A stretch of 64,000 nucleotides of DNA from Scilla litardierei (GCA_030789695.1 CM061142.1:150557266-150621265); one strand, 5' to 3'. Positions 11,322 through 23,030 are shown, numbered from the stretch's first letter. Program-made: numbers and translations. Notes: a model not told the origin generated them from the letters alone.

Positions 11322-12182
11322 GTGGTCACAATGGAGTCAGACATACTGAAGTTTCTTTGTTTTGAGATGGGCAATCCCACTATCAACACGTTTCTTAGCT
11401 TTTTTGTAATATTTTTCCCTTTTGGAATTTGGTTATTTTAACTATTTACTTCATTTGGCTTATTACATTTGCCTCTTATTTAAGGGATTCATAATAGCTG
11501 GTCAGGATAATAGAACATTAAGGGGCCATATTCATGAAGCCTGCATTTCTAGATATTCGATCTTATATTATATAGTTCAAAAGATGATAACGGAGCATGC
11601 AATTTTCTACAGTACCCAGATCGAATGTTGGAGTACATGTGCAACGACCTTACTGAGTTAACTATAGTAGATTACAGCTGTATAAGATTCTTGCCATCAG
11701 TTGTTGCGGCCTATGCTATTTTCATTGCAAGATTCACCATTAATTAGAGTACTCATCCTTGGGTAAGAACTGACCTCTATGAATTTCACTTGCCCATCAC
11801 TGGATTCTTATTATCTTACCTTTATGTTTGCTCTTGTCCGCAGTAGATATTTCAGAGTGAAATGTTGCAAAGTGAGATAGGTTATAATCTGTAGAGCTAA
11901 GGGATTGTAATTGTACCATACGTGACCTATAGTTGAATCAGAAAAGATCCCGTTCAACTGACATTAGTGTATAAGCAAGATAGGGTAATTCATTATGTTT
12001 GTTTCACTAATATATATTCTCTGGTGACGGGATAAGTATAGGCTTTTTGCTGAACTGTGCCTTACTACTTTTTACAGTTCAAGCGTGTCTCTATGTTGCT
12101 TCCTCACTTAGAAATTCCATCATTCTACGTTGTTGAATTATTAGTATTGTGCCGATGCCTACCCAACAACAATAGAAGCTGA
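11322..12182 (+). pseudogene. A-type cyclin (CYCA3-like) fragment with in-frame stop
   Basis: Exon 1 (11322-11405, after a CAG acceptor) reads VVTMESDILKFL, then FEMGNPTINTFL, matching the cyclin-box helices of plant A-type cyclins. Exon 2 (11613-11762, between 'ctacag' and 'gtaag') reads DLTELTIVDYSCIRFLPSVV, then FIARFTIN, a TAG stop (11745-11747), then HPW, matching the family's second cyclin fold. A last exon from 12078 reads FKRVSMLLPHLEIPS, like the C-terminal tail. The N-terminal cyclin box and the exon between HPW and the tail are not recognisable. A-type cyclins activate CDKs in S phase to mitosis. This copy cannot encode one. Confidence 0.88.
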
Positions 12183-12600
12183 TAAACATTTCTGGGTTAT
12201 GTGTTCTGATCTGTTTAATGGCTCAGTGGCTCTTAAGAGATCGGAGCTCGTGACTGTTGAAAGCATTTTCCTTCTTACTGTCATTGTGAAGGTGCATGGA
12301 TTACTTATTTTGCTTGAGCTGAGAACAGATCTTGGATATGGCTCCATTAACATTCAAAGAGATGATAGGACCGACTACACAATCCCAAACAGTCAATTGT
12401 ATGTCTTTGTATTTTTTGAAGCTGAGTTCTTTTGCCACGGAATAGAGTTCAGAAGTGTATATATCTAGTAAGTTGTTCTCATAAAAAGGGTACATTCAAC
12501 TAAGTATACCAGTCAACTGTAAATTAGCTATGGTACTATTGACTCTACGTTGTACAGTGATGAAAGCGGGCACACTTTTCTAGCCATGGAATTTTTTTTT
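12183..12600. other. Overlapping open frames, unrecognised
   Basis: Frames are open on both strands (plus 12199-12468; minus 12159-12353 and 12301-12495). Their overlap means at most one was ever coding. No known domain is visible. Confidence 0.3.
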
Positions 12601-12649
12601 TCAAAAAAAAGCTCTATATGGATATACTCAAATATTTCCAGCAATTGCA

Positions 12650-12862
12650 ATGAGAATCCAGGATAGTCATGCCAATGAAAGAATGAACATAATGAAGTCT
12701 AGATTTATCAAATATGTAGACATCACAAAGTGTGATGCTATTATTGTCAAGAATGAACAGAAAGCTATAACAACAAAAATCATTTCCAAGTTCACTCACA
12801 TTTCAAAGATGTTTGACATCAGCAAGCCAAGTGAGGAGAACCCAAAAGCAGTCATTCTTTAA
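12650..12862 (+). other. Unrecognised 70-codon open frame
   Basis: The frame opens with MRIQDSHANERMNIMK and closes NPKAVIL, stop. It is lysine- and isoleucine-rich with plausible coding composition, but I know no family for it. It may be an exon fragment, given the other fragments nearby. Confidence 0.2.
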
Positions 12863-15800
12863 AACATCCTCCAGCAATCATTAGTTCTTCAAGCTAATGC
12901 AATGGTAAAAAAATCTCAACTTTTTGGTTTTTTGAAAGCTTCTCTGATCCACTAAGGTCAAGAGAACCCATTTGAAGAAAACTTATCTAATCCACTCTGT
13001 AAGCTCGGCCTCAAGTAGACATCAAAGTTCGAAAGCGATGTCCCCATCTTGATATTAGCAGAAATTTTTGGGCAAAATCGTCAAAATGTTGTTTTTTGGA
13101 TCCAATAAACCTTCAAAAAAGAGTGGCTAAATTTACTCAAACAATAATGCAACAATAAAAAAACAAAAACCAAAGAAGATTAGAGAAAAAAAATAAACAA
13201 AGCAGAATAGAGAAAAATATATCACACATGTCGCTTGAAATGAAGAGGCTCAGATCTGTTTAGGGCCCTAGCTTGCCTGCTAGAGGTTTGAGGAGGAGGA
13301 GAAGGCTCAGATATGCTGCCGAGCTCGACATCATTGACTCTAGAAGGGAAACAAAACACCCCAGGAATCTCTGTACAATGAAAGTATTCATATGAGATAG
13401 AGAGAGAGCCATGATTTTATCAGGTAAGTGAAAAAACATAGAGGGCAAGTTTTGTCAGGTAATTGAAATCATAAAATGTTAGGTAATTGCCATCATCCTG
13501 AGATTTGAGTGCTGAAAACCTCTGAAATCGGACACCTTGCAAAAAATCAAAATGTGTTCTGAAAAAAACCCAAATCAAATGTGTGCTGGAAAAAACTCTG
13601 AAATCGGAGAATAAATGAGAAATTGAAATCAGAGAATAAATCAGAGAACAAATGAGATGTGTTCGGAAAAAAACTTAAAACCCCCAAATTAAGATGTGTG
13701 CTGAGAAAAATCTCAAGCTCCCAAGTTTTGACCTATTTCAGAGTGTGTGCTGAGAAGGGATCTTGAAGTTTTTTTTCAGATGAGGAAAAGCTCTCAAGAT
13801 TTAAACAACAAATTTTTTCAAGCTCTCACCAGTGATATGCAAGAACCCGCAAAATTGTTGTAGTTGTAAAATTATTGTAACTGATGGAAAACCACTGAAC
13901 CCTTGATGGAAATTATTGCAGCTGTCAAATTCAACTTCAACGTAGAAAAATTAGATTCAAAAACCATTCCCGCCAAAGTATTCCCCCCAGCACAAATTAT
14001 AAACTTTATCCCTTTATCCTAGTCAGCATATATCATAGTCAGCATGTCCTAGTAGGACATAATTCAAAAACTTCCCACAATTGTATAATAGATTTTACAA
14101 AATGATATGAAGACAAAAGGAATTAAACTTCAGTCCTTCCTATCATTGATATTTGAGTCGAATAAGAAACCGTTAATTTATGGTGTTTAGAGCCAATAAA
14201 ACCACAAGTTTACCAAAGCATCTTCTGTCCAGAGAAAAAGTAGACCAATTCAACAATAGAAAGGTTAATGGCAAGCTTCTGTGTGGCTGCTAATTATTAC
14301 TAAATTTGACAGACAACATGATTAACGTGATCACTACATTCAAAAACATCCCTCCAATGTCATCTAAAAGAGTTTGAAGAAAAATGTAAACAATTGTGGT
14401 TGCAGAGCAGGAAGCATCAAGATATCATCATTAACAACTTATCCAATAATAGAACCCTAACATAGTATACTTTTAAACCAATTATTAATAAGCAGACTAA
14501 GTGGCAGCTTACTTAAATTATTTATTTCCCATCACAAACTTAAAGCCCACCTGGTTGAAAAGATAAAAAAAATTAAAAATCATGAAGTAAGCTTCAAGAA
14601 GACCAAAGTTGAAGCAATCTTTATCTTGTAGTTTTGGTCGTTAATTCAATTGTTAATTCATATTGGACCCAATCTTTTCTCAACAGACCTGTCCAATCTC
14701 CCTGTAGCACTAAATATGATCTGGATATTATTTTTTTCCTAGCCCCATTTCCTATCTAATTTGCAATTGCTTTGAACATTTTAATGCTAGTCTTCTGGCC
14801 ATCCTAATAAACCATAATATTTGTTGACATATGCTATATTATATGCATATTTGTGACTATATTATATGCATATTTGTGACAGAATTTGCAAAACAAATCT
14901 GAAACCTAATGTTTGAAATATTTGACCCTTAGTTTCACCAAAGATACATAATAGACAACATTTCTCTTAGAGGCTTTGCTACAAACAGTTGGCTGACATC
15001 TGGGGACACAACCAATTGAAGGAAACAATGTGCATCTTAACTTTAGGTTGCCAGTGAACCAAATGTTAACGATCAAGTAGTTCGGCATATATTTTTCATA
15101 ACACATGATTTACAAAGCATGGCAGCAGTATTGATACAAAAATTAAATACCCATATATAATACAGAGGGAAAAAGGGATAAAGAAAAAAAATTGCCAAGA
15201 GCACCTTCACTTTCACCCATCACCTATCCAAGAACAAATTCAACTGAATATTACTATGCTTTTACCCATATCAGTTCTACAAATCAGAAGCCACATCGAG
15301 CAAATCAAAGCCTAAATACCCAAATGAAGCAATTTTCCAACACGCAATGTCAATATTCTCACATGGGTATCCCTCAAGTCTCCAACATATCATGCAAAAG
15401 TTAAAGAAGCAGCACATAAAATTTCATCATATCATTAATTTCAAAGTAGAATTCTAATCTGTGTTCTGGAATAAGAAAATAGATGTATGTTAGAGTGAAA
15501 CTTGTGTTTTGGTGATATTCTTCTATTAGTTGACTTCTGCTCCATATAACTGAAAATGTGAAAAATCTTGTCGATATTCCTATACAAAGGATATTTGTAC
15601 AATGTCACTCAAAGGAAAGACAGAGGAGGATTTATGGGGGGGATACAAATTTTGATGAAGGGCTATCAACCATAGAGCACCACAATAAGAGTTGGTGTCA
15701 AGTCCTAGATGAAGTGAATCAAATAAAAGATAGGTGTGCTCTGGGATCACCACTGTAGAGATGAAAAACAAATGCAACCACGGTAGAGGCGAAAAACAAA

Positions 15801-15890
15801 TGCAAATAAGGTTGGAGGATTGAACCAAATAAACACAAAATCTGATTAAGATTTCAGATGAGATATGGGCTTTGCCAATTGTGACACAGA
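12863..15890. other. AT-rich DNA, no gene recognised
   Basis: Only short frames (13260-13448 minus, 14906-15106 minus, 15192-15404 plus, 15558-15828 both strands) without known domains. From about 13500 to 13760 the phrase 'gtgtgctgaaaaaa/gtgttcggaaaaaa' recurs several times, a weak local repeat. 'ctatattatatgcatatttgtga' is duplicated at about 14830-14880. Confidence 0.4.
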
Positions 15891-15894
15891 TTAC

Positions 15895-16005
15895 CTATTT
15901 ATTCGTAACCACTCCCTAACATCGATCAAGTAAGGAGACGTGAATAAGCCAGTCTGAAACCCACAATTTCTCAAAATCGATTCGGTGAACGTGAAAATAG
16001 AACCC
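15895..16005 (-). pseudogene. Folylpolyglutamate synthase exon fragment
   Basis: The minus strand reads [20 protein letters not shown], then [12 protein letters not shown], ending at a GT donor (15894-15893). This matches the conserved N-terminal region of folylpolyglutamate synthase, which follows the ATP-binding P-loop and adds glutamates to folates. In the family the motif is close to SPHLIDVRERFR. Here His is Tyr and the basic pair is altered. The upstream P-loop lysine motif is degraded (FLSGSIFTF). Other exons are not found within several kb, so it is an isolated fragment. Confidence 0.8.
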
Positions 16006-17530
16006 GACAAAAATATCGATGATAACATCAATAACCTTTTTATGTGACATAGTATGTCAATCAAGGATACATAACACACCCGATACATGGAGCTAAATAA
16101 GCATCTTAAATTTCTCTATCAATATAGTCTTATCGTTTTTCGCATTTAGTGTCATGAACCCCGATCTACTTTACAGTTACATCCCAGATTGAATTTTGAA
16201 TTAAACTCAATTCAAAGAAATGCCAACCTAGTCCAAAACCCCCCATTAAGGTATCTGGTTTCTAACACAGATATTCAATAAAACTGATAACTAAAACACC
16301 CCCATCGAATAACTCCATCTCATAAAAATATGTAATAAATTCAAATCCAGAAAAATCTAAAGAAACATATTTAAAAGTGCGATCATATATTAAACAGAAG
16401 GAGAGGAACATATTTATAACTATAAATGGCTCTTCAGATGGCAAAGAGTTATCCCAAGAATCCATATAACCAGCATCACTGATTTTGGAGTTGCATATGC
16501 AATTTAGAGAAAGAAGGGAGGAAACACTATGAAAAAGATGTGCAGTAGGTGAAAAACACATAAAGTGATGTCTAACAAAACCGGTTATCAAAATACTAAC
16601 AGTGAGAACTAATGTCGTTTTATACAGGATCACAAAATCTGCTTGCAAAACTGCCAATATAGCCTGAATGAAACCTTTCTCGCAAAATTCCGGGAGCATT
16701 GCATACATGAGCAATTGCTATAAAAAGTGTAATTCTTCCCCAAAAAAATAATACTGGAAATCTACGTACACATTGGCTATTGAGGTTTTAATGAATTTTG
16801 GTGCGAAATTTGTTTTTTGAGATACAAAACACAAATAGTGAGAACCAAGCTCCAATTTTGCAAATAAATTCTGATGGATTGTTCACAATTGATTGTGGAG
16901 CTTGGAAAACAAAATCATCTTAATGTTATTGTTTGTTTTTTAGGTTCCAAATTTTGATGCCTGTTATAACAACCAGCTACATGTTTTGTTGCAAAGCTCC
17001 AAAAACATATCAAAATGAAAAACCTGTTATCAAAATACAAAACACAAAAAGCAAAATTTTGACCCATATAAAGTTGTCTTATAATGAACAAAATGATATA
17101 TGCCTGGCACGAATTCATTCATCCCCCATGGTCTATGGAACACTTGCTAGAATTTCCACCATCCTAGCTTCCATTGAACATGAATTTGGGCTGCTCGTAG
17201 CCCTTGGCCAGAAAGGCAACTTTCCTCAATAGTGAAAAAATAAGAAAAATTCCAAAGGGGATCAGCACCCCCAAAAAGTAATTGTTTAAAATATTCATGG
17301 AATTTCTCTTCGTATCTAAATGTAATTGAAATTTTTAAATCAAAATTGGACATTGAACACAACAATTCCTCAAAAAACCCCAAGAACATAATTTTCATGC
17401 AAATAATCTCACCACAACACAAACTTGGGCTTGGTAATAGAAATGAAATTAGGGCGATGAGCGGCTAGAATGCAAGATCAGAAAACTTGAAATAAATTGG
17501 ATGCAAATTCAATAGTTAACCTATTTCCAC
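16006..17530. other. AT-rich DNA, no gene recognised
   Basis: The longest frame (minus, 16714-16262, 150 codons) is hydrophobic, lacks a recognisable domain and includes the dispersed repeat shared with 5910-5957. Frames at 16933-17232 (plus) and 17147-17422 (minus) overlap and are unrecognised. Confidence 0.4.
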
Positions 17531-17532
17531 CA

Positions 17533-17640
17533 TTATTTGGAGATCTGAACCTGAAGATGCTTCTTCTTCTTCCTCCTGAAATTGTCAGCCATTATTTGGA
17601 GATCATCGTCACATAAGATGCTTCTTCTTCCTCCTCGCGT
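17533..17640. repeat. Short tandem duplication, about 57 bp
   Basis: 'ccattatttggagatc' followed within 20 bases by 'agatgcttcttcttc' and 'cctcct' occurs twice in a row, at about 17531 and 17589. Confidence 0.7.
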
Positions 17641-17658
17641 GGAGACAGCAGTAGAACC

Positions 17659-17661
<3 letters not shown>

Positions 17662-17721
<60 letters not shown>
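17662..17721. repeat. (AG)n microsatellite, about 30 units
   Basis: This is an uninterrupted dinucleotide run. Further short GA patches follow at 17785-17830. The reading frame across it is an artefact of the repeat. Confidence 0.95.
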
Positions 17722-17723
<2 letters not shown>

Positions 17724-17929
17724 CAGTACGTTTTCGTTCCCCCCCCCAAAATATTTCTCTTCTCCTCCAAAATTTTATGTAGGGAGAGAGAGAGCTGAAT
17801 CGAGAGAGAGGGGGGGCGAGAGATTGATTATGAGAGAGGGGACGTTTTCGTTCCCCTCAAAATTTTGTTTTCAAAATTTTTTGTTTTCAACCCAAATTTC
17901 AAGTTTCAAATCCCCCCCAATACAAACTC

Positions 17930-18190
17930 ATATACCCAATATCTCATATCCCAATTTCTCATATGCAATTTCTCAAAGACAAACATACTCTATTAACAAA
18001 CATATCCAACTTCTCTTATCAAATTCTCTTATCAAAAATCTCATAACCAATATCTCTTATATAAAAACTCTTATCCAAAAACCCATGATAACATCCCTGT
18101 TTTATAATATAGATATCTCTTATCCAATTTCTCTTTTCCAATATCTCTTATCCAATTTCTCTTGATAACATCCCTCTTTTATAATATAGA
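17930..18190. repeat. Degenerate 'tctcttatccaat' minisatellite
   Basis: Variants of 'ccaatttctcttat' and 'atatctcttatc' recur at 15-30 bp spacing. The phrase 'gataacatccct.ttttataatatagatat' is duplicated at about 18087 and 18163. Confidence 0.65.
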
Positions 18191-18561
18191 TATAATATGG
18201 TAATATTCGGGTGCGAAAAAGTGGTACGAAAGCCCATGCGAAAACTTTTTTTTAATTTTTTTGATTTTTTTCAATTTTTTTTATGTTTAATCTATACAAT
18301 TATATACCCTATGAAAAATAATGGGTGAACCCTAGTGGGATTAGAGCACCCATCCATCCGTTACAAATTTAACGGTCTCAAAATGTGCAAATTTGTTGAA
18401 ATGCCTTGATCGAAGGCCAAATGACAATATTTCTCAATGATTATTTTTTAAGGGGTGTATAACAAATATAATGAAGGTGGAAAAAATAATTTATGAAAAA
18501 AATAAGTTTAAAAGAACTAAATTTTTTTTGCACCATGTGAAATGTTCTGCTTTGAAGATTT

Positions 18562-18584
18562 ACACACACACACACACACACACA
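18562..18584. repeat. (AC)n microsatellite
   Basis: A run of about 11 AC units sits directly before the foldback tandem array. Confidence 0.95.
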
Positions 18585-18591
18585 TGTATAT

Positions 18592-19101
18592 GAATCATCA
18601 GATCAGGTGGCACATGATCTAATAGATCAGGTGCATGATACAAAAAGGAGGACCCAATTGAAAGTACAAGCCTATGTGGGGGCTTGTAATTTCCAACTTA
18701 ATGTGTCTTGGCTCCTGATATATTAGATCAGGTGCCACCTTTTCTACATTATTCTATATAGGGAATCATGTAGATCAGGTTGCACCTGATCTAATAGATG
18801 AGGTGCAAGACACAAAAAGGAGAGCCACACTGAAAGTACAAGCCCATTGGGGCTTGTACTTTCCATCTTAATGTGTCTTTCCACCTGATCTATTAGATCA
18901 GGTGCCACCTTTTGTATATTATTCTATATTTGGAATCATGTACATCAGGTGGCATCTGATCTAATAGATCAGGTGCAAGACACAAAAAAGAGGGCCCCAC
19001 TGAAAGTACAAGCCCATTAGGGGCTTTTACTTTCCAACTTTATGTGTCTTGGCAACTGCTATATTAGATCAGGTGCCACCTTCATCTTCATTATTCTATA
19101 T
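18592..19101. repeat. Three tandem foldback units of about 170 bp
   Basis: Units start at 18592, 18763 and 18933, each beginning 'gaatcat'. Each unit is itself an inverted repeat. The left arm runs from 'aggtggcacctgatct' through 'aaagtacaagcc', and the right arm mirrors it ('ggcttgtactttcca' to 'gatcaggtgccacctt'), giving arms of about 70 bases around a loop of roughly 8-12 bases. Transcripts would form long hairpins. The array ends about 65 bp before the LINE ORF1 start codon. Confidence 0.9.
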
Positions 19102-19105
19102 ACAT

Positions 19106-19136
<31 letters not shown>
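19101..19136. repeat. (CATA)n microsatellite
   Basis: A tetranucleotide run lies between the foldback array and the LINE ORF1 start, followed by further AT-rich sequence. Confidence 0.9.
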
Positions 19137-19166
19137 CAATATATATATTTATTATACAATATAAAA

Positions 19167-19634
19167 ATGAGGGGGGAAGCAGGCGATCCGGGCGGTGGAC
19201 CAAAACAGGGTGACCCAGGCGGGAGCACCTTCGGTGAGGGGGGGCAAGAAAAGCACTTCCAGCCAGGGGGCCAAAGCAAGATGATCGGAGAGATTGCAGA
19301 GGATGGTTGGTGCAAGGTTGTGCGAAGGGAAAGGGTTTTTCCTAGATCAAATGAAGATTTTCAAAAATCTCTGGGTTAAATTGGCAGGGGAGGGGCACAA
19401 AGCAGCAGACCATCGATGAGACCATGGCATCGTGGGGGAAGACCATCTCAAATGTGGTCGAGTTCCGCCAGCGTTCATGAGGTTAGTGCTGACCAAGTGT
19501 TTAACAGAATTCCTATTAGGCCTAACGTCTCTATTAAAATTGATACTTCTGCAACAAAACTATCTTGGTTAGATGTATGCGCTAACAGTTGCACGTATGA
19601 AGAATCCATGGCAATGACTTTAGTAACCCCTATG
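19167..19634 (+). pseudogene. LINE ORF1, N-terminal part
   Basis: A frame opens MRGEAGDPGGGPKQG, glycine- and proline-rich. It has one in-frame TAA at 19377-19379 and continues in the same frame to the Copia insertion point. The last codons before the insertion (CCT ATG) connect directly with ATC AAG at 28301. The N-terminal part has no domain I recognise, as is usual for plant L1 ORF1 before the DUF4283 domain. Confidence 0.7.
19630..19634. repeat. Target-site duplication CTATG, left copy
   Basis: CTATG precedes the Copia left LTR and is matched exactly at 28296-28300 after the right LTR. Confidence 0.95.
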
Positions 19635-20619
19635 TGTTGGATCCTGTGGATGATAAACAACACTAGAAGGGGGGTTGAATAGTGTTGTGAAAATAGTAAA
19701 CTTTTTCATTCGTTAATAATATCACAAATAAAAACCTTCTAATGTTGCCTAAGAAACCAAGTAGAGTGATCTACGCTTGGTTCTTAATCAACAAGTTAAT
19801 CTTAACAGGAAAGTTACATGCAAGTTAAGATTACAAGCAGATAATCTTTACACATAAATAGATATTTACACAGCGGAAATAAATAAATGAACTTTGCAAT
19901 AATATATGGAATAAATAACAAAGATACAAATGTTAGCAAATGAAATAAAATGCTTGTACAACAAAGATAAACAATCACAGAAAAGAAAAACGCAGAGACA
20001 AGCGATTTTTATCCTGGTTCCCCACAACTTGGGTACGTCCAGTCCCCGACCAGTTCGGTACGAGATTTAATCCACTATTGCCTTACCAATACAATTACCT
20101 AACTTCACTTGTTAGGATTTTCCAACGACCTAGCCTTGACCAGGATTTCCAACCACCTGACTTGTCTAGGATTTTCCTGTCCCTTACAACAAAGGGGAAT
20201 CCATAAATAAAACAAAGTTCCCAACTCACCACAATAATTGGGGGAGATTGGATTACACCCAAAAGTCTATAGCCAAAGTAAATATAACAATTGTGTGTTA
20301 CGTGGCTAAAAGAATTTAAATAGATCTTTTAGATCACACAAAGAATATGAGATTATTTGTTGTGATCTTAGATCTATATCTTTTCAAAATCCTTTTAATA
20401 GATGAAAAGTTGAAAAACAAGGATTTTAAAAAATTTTAAAATTACGAAAATAAATATGCAGATCTCAAAATAATATTAGAAAAATAAGAGTTGAGATCAG
20501 AGAATATAAAAGCAGAAATTGGCTATTGGCGTTGAGAGCGAATGAGAGCAATGAGATCAGAATTTTGCACAAAGAATAGAGAGATTAGATTAGTGTGTAG
20601 AATGATCTCAATGAGGGCT

Positions 20620-20629
20620 CTATTTATAG
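20620..20629 (-). promoter_or_regulatory. TATA box of Copia LTR
   Basis: CTATAAATAG on the minus strand lies in an otherwise suitable position within the LTR and is conserved in the right LTR at about 27553-27562. Confidence 0.6.
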
Positions 20630-20732
20630 AGTTTCATAAGAATTTTGAATTTAAAAAAGAATTGACTTTCAGTCCGAACAGATAAGGAAATTGTGTGAAA
20701 TCAAGAAGCAGATTCTTTGAAGAAAAACTACA

Positions 20733-20905
20733 GCTGGTAGTCGACTCCCTAGGGGTGGTAGTCGATTCCCAGAGAATTTCAGCAGAAATACTGCATCCAA
20801 CTGGTAGTTGACTCCCTCCTCTAGAAGTCAACTCCCAGAGCAGTTTTCACTGAAACTCAGCTAGCAAAGATGTAATCAACTCCGGGGTGTTTGGAGGTTG
20901 ACTAC
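20733..20905. promoter_or_regulatory. Cluster of GTCGACT / TTGACT repeats upstream of the Copia TATA
   Basis: Five to six variants occur: GTAGTCGACTCCC (20737), GTAGTCGATTCCC, GTAGTTGACTCCC, AAGTCAACTCCC, AATCAACTCCG and GGTTGACTAC. AGTCGACT is a perfect palindrome, and the variants expose TTGAC, the core of the plant W-box. The right LTR has the same cluster at about 27667-27835 with different substitutions. Confidence 0.7.
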
Positions 20906-21639
20906 TAAGAAATAGAATAGCTAGCAAATGCTCTCAAGAGTTTTTAAAAGATTTGAAAACATTTAAAAATATTTTTCTTTGAAATCATTTTGTGTGTGTG
21001 TGCAACTTTTACTTTGGCTTTAACATAGTTCCTAAGAAACAAAACTCAACACTTAGACTAAGTCAAGTCTTCAAGAAGCTGATCAGATGATTAAAGTGAA
21101 TGCACGCTTCTCTTGAATTTGAGCCTCTTCTTCATTAAGCTTGAGCACTTGCATGAGCTTCATCATTAAGCTATACGTGAGCTTGATGTAGAGCTTACAG
21201 ATTCGTCTCCGTCTTTCGAGTGTGGTTGAGCTTCTTTGAAATATCCGTAAAAGCTATTGATCGCACAACCTGCACACTTAGGTTATTGTGTATTTTGGTG
21301 TGCTCATCATCAAAACCTACATAGGGGCAAGATTCGATTTCCCATCACTCTCCCCCTTTTTGATGATGACACCCAAATAAAAAATATATGAATAGATTAG
21401 CTCAAATAAAATACCGATAAGATAACTTACTCCCCCTGCTTAGATGAGGTACTCCCCCCTGCATCAAAGCCAGTTAGTATAACAAGATATTCATTCTCAT
21501 TTTTGCATTTTTACTCCTTTTCTCCCCCTTGTCATCAATCAAAAAGATGACAAATGAAAAACAACATAAATAAAAGGAGGTAAATCTATACTCAGTTCTT
21601 TTTCTCCCATGATACCCAAATATCGACGAAGCTTTGAAA

Positions 21640-22448
21640 ATACATCTTTTTGCAAAGGCTTCGTAAGTATTTCTGCAACTTAATGCTCATAGGGTACATA
21701 TTTAAGCTCAACATCCTTTTTGACACAGTGATCATCTATGAATTTGTGTCTAATATCAATGTGTTTTGTTCTAGGATGAAGAACAGAGTTTTTAGTGAGA
21801 TTAATAGTGCTTTTGTTATCACAATAAATTACACATGTAGATGTATTAATACCATAATCTACTAGAACTTGTCTCATCCAAAGCACTTGAGCACAAGCGA
21901 GTCCGACAGCTATATATTTTTCCTAGTTGATAGTGAGACTGAACTTTGGTTTTTGCTAAACCATGAAACAAGGGAATGTCCAAGAAAATGACATGTTCCA
22001 CTTGTACGTTTTCTAGTGGCTTTACAGCCAGCATAGTCTGAGTCACTTTATGAAGTTAATTCAAATGTGCTACCTTTGGGATAAAACAATCCAAAGTCAG
22101 AAGTGGTTTTAAGATATCTAAATATCTATTTTAATGTTTTAAGTTGTGATTTCCTAGGATCACCTTGAAATCAGCACATACACTAAACATTATATCGGGT
22201 CGGCTTGCAGTTAAGTATAGCAAAGAACCGATCATACCTCGATATGTTTTCTGATCAACTTTTTTACATGCCTCATCTTTGTCTAAAGAGGTTGATGTAG
22301 CCATTTGTATATTCTTCCCTGATGCAGTCTCCATTCCGAACCTTTTGATTAGGTCTTTGGCATACTTTGTTTGATGAATGACGATTGCTTCTTTTGCTTG
22401 TTTAATTTGTAGTCCGAGGAAGTATATAAGCTCGTCCATATGGCTCAT
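21640..22448 (-). pseudogene. Copia RNase H and RT C-terminal region
   Basis: Frames 22448-22131, 22046-21846 and 21886-21680 in turn encode the end of the reverse transcriptase and the RNase H. Visible motifs are LIYFLGLQIKQ, GMIGSLLYLTASRPDI and then VIYCDNKSTINLTKN with PRTKHIDIRHKFI, the conserved end of Copia RNase H. Frame changes and a deletion after SVCADF break the chain. In a working element this part removes RNA from the RNA-DNA hybrid. Confidence 0.85.
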
Positions 22449-23030
22449 TTTGAATTATTCATGCATTAGCTTAGCAAACACTCGACAAAGATCTTCATTA
22501 GTATATCCAAAAATAATATCGTCTACATATATTTGAATAAGAATGATATCATTATGAATTTTCTTAACAAATAATGTAGTATCTATTTTTCCAACATTAT
22601 ATCCTGAGTCGATTAAGAATTTTCTCAATCTTTCATACCAAGCTCTTGGAGCTTGTTTCAGGTCATATAATGCTTTATTTAGCTTATACACATGTTCAAT
22701 TTTCTTATCATGTTCAAAACCAGGGGGTTGTTTAACATAAACTTCCTCATTTATATAACCATTTAAGAATGCACTTTTTACATCCATTTGGTACAATTTA
22801 AAATTTTTATATGATGCAAATGCAAGTAACATCCTAATGGATTCTAGTCTAGCAACGGGGGAAAAGGTTTCATTGAAATCGATACCTTCTTCTTGTGAAT
22901 ATCCCTGTGCCACTAACCTTGCTTTATTTCTTACCACATTTCCGTCTTCATCTAGTTTGTTTAGGTATACCCATTTTGTGCCGATAACTGGACGATCTTC
23001 CGATCTGGGAACTAATTCCTATACCTGATT
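22449..23030 (-). pseudogene. Copia reverse transcriptase core
   Basis: The longest frame (22937-22455, 160 codons) shows [71 protein letters not shown] and the catalytic [13 protein letters not shown]. The preceding residues ([15 protein letters not shown]) continue upstream in frame, but an earlier stop interrupts the polyprotein. The wording of the motifs fits the SIRE/Maximus lineage. Confidence 0.92.

Larger units (their letters stand above)
19635..21347 (-). repeat. Copia left LTR (1713 bp)
   Basis: TG..CA ends. It matches the right LTR throughout after the solo LTR is removed. A TATA box for minus-strand transcription (CTATAAATAG) lies at 20629-20620. Upstream of it, at 20733-20905, is a cluster of AGTCGACT-type repeats. 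Confidence 0.93.

Noticed and set aside
16262..16714. 150-codon minus-strand frame as a possible gene
   Set aside because: Hydrophobic AT-driven composition, no domain, no splice context, and it overlaps a dispersed repeat.
17582..17782. Frame through the (AG)n tract
   Set aside because: Composed mainly of alternating Arg-Glu from the microsatellite.
18290..18345. Possible Helitron 3' end ('gggtgaaccctagt')
   Set aside because: The hairpin is too short and too close to CTAG, and no second copy is visible to support an end.
18592..19101. CRISPR-like direct repeats
   Set aside because: Whole 170-bp units repeat without unique spacers, in a plant context.
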